NCBI GenBank assembly: GCA_948750805.1
Contig: CAPZYV010000038.1
Span: forward strand, 1 to 8,769
Reading direction: 5' to 3'
Length of the DNA: 8,769 bases
Origin: an uncultured Bacilli bacterium
GTDB lineage: Bacteria > Bacillota_I > Bacilli_A > RF39 > UBA660
Below the pieces are notes generated by a model. It worked only from the letters and a program-made list of their open reading frames with translations. It was not told where the DNA came from and did not search any database. Each line of letters starts with the position of its first letter. The first letter of the stretch is position 1. Shown piece by piece: positions 6,278 to 8,769 of the stretch. Both the position numbers and the translations under genes were made by a program.

Positions 6278-8557
6278 ATGACTAATACAAAACAAAGCAA
6301 TCAAAAAAGCACTATTAAAAAAACAAATAAAAGCAATCAAAACACAAAAAGAAAAACATCTCAAAATAGTAAGAATAGTAGTTTAAAGAATACTAAAAGC
6401 AGCACAAAAGCTTCATCAGCTACCAAAAAAGCTTTATCTAAAAATGATATAAAAAAAGATAAAAAAATAAATAATAATCCTACTGAAAATAAAAGTAGAA
6501 GTAAAAAATTATCCAAAACCAATAATGAAGATATTTCTAAAATTAAGAATTCTAAAAAGAAAAATAGTTCAAAAATAACTGAAGAAGTAAAACCAATATC
6601 TAATGTGGTTACTACTCAGCTTAAAGAAAAGAATAATAAAAAATTCAATATAATTTATTTTTATCTGTTTTTAATATTATACTTAGAATTTATTACTAAG
6701 TTTATAGCTTTTAAAACTACTGACGGTATCATATTAACATTTATATTTAGTTTACCAATAATCATAATTTTATTTATATTAACTAATATTTTTAAAAATA
6801 AAGGTAATCTTATAATTAGTTTTATAATCACTATCTTATTTTCATTTTATTATGGATTTATGGGTATTTTCTATAAATTATTTAGCAATGTTTTTTCTTT
6901 AAATACGATTGGTTTAGCATCAGATATCGGCGAATTTACTAATATGATTTATGACATTGTAATAAAAAATATTTTTCTAATCTTACTATACTTAATACCT
7001 TTAATTATTTTAATAATATTTAAAAGTAGATTTAAATATGAAAGAGTAAAGCTAAAATATATTCTGTTAAGTTTTATAATATGTCTTTTACTATGGGGTA
7101 TATCTTTATTAGCTCTTTTACCGAACAAAACCAAAGTTTATTCAGCTTATAATTTATATTATAATATAAATAGTGAAATAAAAAGTGCCTCTAAATTTGG
7201 TATAGCAACATTTACTAGAATAGATATAAAAAGAATAATATTCGGTTTTGATGAAGAAATAAATATAAAGCCTTCAAATCCTAGTCCTAAAGAAGAACCT
7301 AAGCCTGAATTAAGTTATAATAAAATTGAAATAAATTTTGATGATTTAATAAATTCTGAAAAAAATAGTTCTATTAAAAATATTTTAAGTTATTTTAAAA
7401 ATAGTAATCCAACTAATCAAAATGCTTATACTGGCAAATTTAAAGGCAAAAACTTAATATTTATTCTTGCTGAAGGATTTAACATGATAGCAGTAGATAA
7501 AGAGCTTACTCCAACACTATATAAATTAACTCATGAAGGTTTTGTATTTAATAACTTTTATTCACCAGTATTTTTAAGTACAACAGGTGGCGAATTTCAA
7601 GCGACTACTGGACTTATTCCGACTCAAACAATATTATATAATTGGAAAAAATATCAGCCAAATATTAAGTACGCTATTGGGAATTCATTTAATAACATTG
7701 GTTACCACGTATCAAGCTATCACGATTGGACTTACACTTACTATGCACGTAATAAAACTATGCCAACATTAGGATTTGATGAATATATGGGATGTGGTAA
7801 TGGTATCGAAAAACTTATGAATTGTAGATGGCTTCCTAGTGATATTGATATGATGAATGTAACATTCCCAATGTATAAAAACTATGATTTATTTGCTACT
7901 TATTATGTATCAGTATCTGGCCATGCTCCCTATGCTTATAAATCAACAGGTAATTCTATAGCTTTAAAAAATACGGAATTAGTTAAAGATTTACCTTACT
8001 CTAATAATGTAAAAGCTTATTTAGCTACTCAAATCGAATTTGATAGAGCTTTAGAAACACTAATTAACTCCTTAAAAGCAGAAGGAATATTAGATAATAC
8101 CGTAATATCTTTTGTAGGCGACCATTATCCTTATACCTTAACGATAGATGAAGTAAATGAACTAAGTGAATATAAAAGAGATGAAATAGTTGAAGTAAAT
8201 CGTAGTAATTTTGTAATTTGGAATAGCGAAATGAAAGAAAGTATAAATATTGATAAAGTTGGTAGTCAAATAGATATTCTTCCAACCCTATTAAATTTAT
8301 TTGGTATCGAATATGATTCAAGACTAATTATTGGAAAAGATATTTTAAGTGATTTTCCAGGTCTAGCCATATTTTCCAACCGTAGCTGGGTATCAGATTA
8401 TGGAACTTATAAAAATGGTCATTTTACTAAAAAAGAAAATAAAGATTTAGATAATGTTGATGAATATATTAATCAAATGAATAATGAAGTTAACAATCGT
8501 TTTATTATTAGTAATGGCATTATCAAGTATGATATGTATGATTATATTTTTAAATAA
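6278..8557 (+). CDS. LtaS-like membrane sulfatase-fold transferase (lipoteichoic-acid-synthase family) with Lys/Ser/Asn-rich N-terminal extension
   Basis: A 759-aa protein of the LtaS/alkaline-phosphatase superfamily, which transfers phosphoglycerol (or a related group) from lipid donors onto envelope polymers outside the cell. Residues 1 to about 122 are a low-complexity Lys/Ser/Asn/Thr tail. Five membrane helices follow (about 124-146, 150-172, 176-202, 224-249, 261-281), then an acidic Pro-rich linker (PKEEPKPE) and the extracellular domain. Metal-site and catalytic candidates: E399 in ILAEG, T435 in STTGGEF (placed like the nucleophile of LtaS), H549 in SGHAPY and D615/H616 in GDHYPY; the IDILPTLLNLFG motif near the C-terminus also fits. 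Five helices plus this motif order match LtaS, which is about 650 aa, so the extra length is mostly the tail. ATG 6278 is the only plausible start: in-frame stop TAA 6254-6256 lies just upstream with no ATG or GTG between. Exact substrate cannot be told; other phosphoglycerol or phosphoethanolamine transferases are possible. Confidence 0.9.
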   Translation: MTNTKQSNQKSTIKKTNKSNQNTKRKTSQNSKNSSLKNTKSSTKASSATKKALSKNDIKKDKKINNNPTENKSRSKKLSKTNNEDISKIKNSKKKNSSKITEEVKPISNVVTTQLKEKNNKKFNIIYFYLFLILYLEFITKFIAFKTTDGIILTFIFSLPIIIILFILTNIFKNKGNLIISFIITILFSFYYGFMGIFYKLFSNVFSLNTIGLASDIGEFTNMIYDIVIKNIFLILLYLIPLIILIIFKSRFKYERVKLKYILLSFIICLLLWGISLLALLPNKTKVYSAYNLYYNINSEIKSASKFGIATFTRIDIKRIIFGFDEEINIKPSNPSPKEEPKPELSYNKIEINFDDLINSEKNSSIKNILSYFKNSNPTNQNAYTGKFKGKNLIFILAEGFNMIAVDKELTPTLYKLTHEGFVFNNFYSPVFLSTTGGEFQATTGLIPTQTILYNWKKYQPNIKYAIGNSFNNIGYHVSSYHDWTYTYYARNKTMPTLGFDEYMGCGNGIEKLMNCRWLPSDIDMMNVTFPMYKNYDLFATYYVSVSGHAPYAYKSTGNSIALKNTELVKDLPYSNNVKAYLATQIEFDRALETLINSLKAEGILDNTVISFVGDHYPYTLTIDEVNELSEYKRDEIVEVNRSNFVIWNSEMKESINIDKVGSQIDILPTLLNLFGIEYDSRLIIGKDILSDFPGLAIFSNRSWVSDYGTYKNGHFTKKENKDLDNVDEYINQMNNEVNNRFIISNGIIKYDMYDYIFK

Positions 8558-8602
8558 AATGGTAAAAAGAGGGTAAATAAATATTTATAAATATAATAAA
8601 CT

Positions 8603-8644
8603 ATAAATATGTACACAGGTATTACTTGTACATATTTATTTTTT
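8603..8644 (+). terminator. Strong terminator after the LtaS-like gene
   Basis: Perfect 13-bp arms, ATAAATATGTACA (8603-8615) and TGTACATATTTAT (8627-8639), enclose an 11-nt loop and lead into a T-run to 8644. It lies 46 nt after the stop codon. Confidence 0.85.
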
Positions 8645-8693
8645 GATATCAATCTAATATTATATGTATTAACGATATTGAAAAGTAATATCT

Positions 8694-8721
8694 AAAAAGG
8701 AAGCGTTTAACTTCCTTTTTT
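8694..8721 (-). terminator. Terminator for the convergent gene entering from the right
   Basis: Perfect 10-bp arms AAAAAGGAAG (8694-8703) and CTTCCTTTTT (8711-8720) around a 7-nt loop, with T-tracts on both strands. It lies directly after the stop of the minus-strand reading frame at 8724, so I assign it there, though it can also back up the terminator at 8603-8644. Confidence 0.75.
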
Positions 8722-8723
8722 GA

Positions 8724-8769
8724 TTATAATTTTACTAATTCTTTTATCTCTTTAGTTTTAATTTTATTT
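8724..8769 (-). CDS. C-terminal end of an unidentified minus-strand gene (partial)
   Basis: On the minus strand a frame open at the window edge reads NKIKTKEIKELVKL and then TAA (complement of 8724-8726). The Lys/Glu/Leu composition looks like a real helical C-terminus, and a strong hairpin follows 3 bp after the stop. Fourteen residues are too few to name the protein; no function is assigned. Confidence 0.5.
   Translation of the reverse strand, partial: NKIKTKEIKELVKL

Noticed and set aside
6949..8321. Small frames inside the LtaS-like gene (minus 6949-7134 and 8064-8321, plus 7587-7772)
   Set aside because: They overlap conserved coding sequence and have no start signals or protein-like composition.

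Overview
The window is strongly AT-rich (roughly three quarters A+T by eye). It uses TGG for tryptophan and ends its complete genes with TAA, and its promoters and Shine-Dalgarno sites are Gram-positive in style. A fused pyruvate:ferredoxin oxidoreductase, an LtaS-type polymer synthase and a GtrA protein together point to a low-GC anaerobic member of the Bacilli/Clostridia, probably one of the small-genome, Mollicutes-related gut lineages. That placement is inference; no marker gene is present.

Layout, left to right: the 3' end of a DUF2207-type membrane protein (2-454, +) and its terminator; a complete fused pyruvate:ferredoxin oxidoreductase gene (nifJ, 565-3912, +) with its own extended -10 promoter; a 464-bp non-coding gap (3913-4376); a membrane-anchored surface protein (4377-5711, +) with its own sigma-A promoter; a convergent GtrA-family gene (5727-6149, -) that shares a bidirectional terminator with it; a divergent LtaS-like sulfatase-fold transferase (6278-8557, +) with its terminator; and the last codons of an unidentified minus-strand gene (8724-8769).

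The most interesting part is 3913-5711. The surface protein ends in a domain of the WTLSP...G(V/A)RPVINL type, a pattern I associate with variable C-type-lectin-like proteins diversified by DGRs (diversity-generating retroelements) in gut Firmicutes. The non-coding gap carries a second copy of just the central block of that domain (about 3942-4054 against 5511-5624). In that copy, positions that hold assorted residues in the protein are mostly AAC (Asn) codons, as in a DGR template repeat. However, no reverse transcriptase or Avd gene is in the window. By my hand alignment the copies are only about 64% identical, most mismatches are not at template adenines, and there is a one-base indel. The upstream copy is therefore not the current template of this gene. 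It is better read as an orphan or decayed template, a template for another target, or a donor or remnant cassette.

The other genes look like ordinary anaerobic energy metabolism (pyruvate to acetyl-CoA) and envelope-polymer synthesis and decoration (LtaS-like protein plus GtrA).
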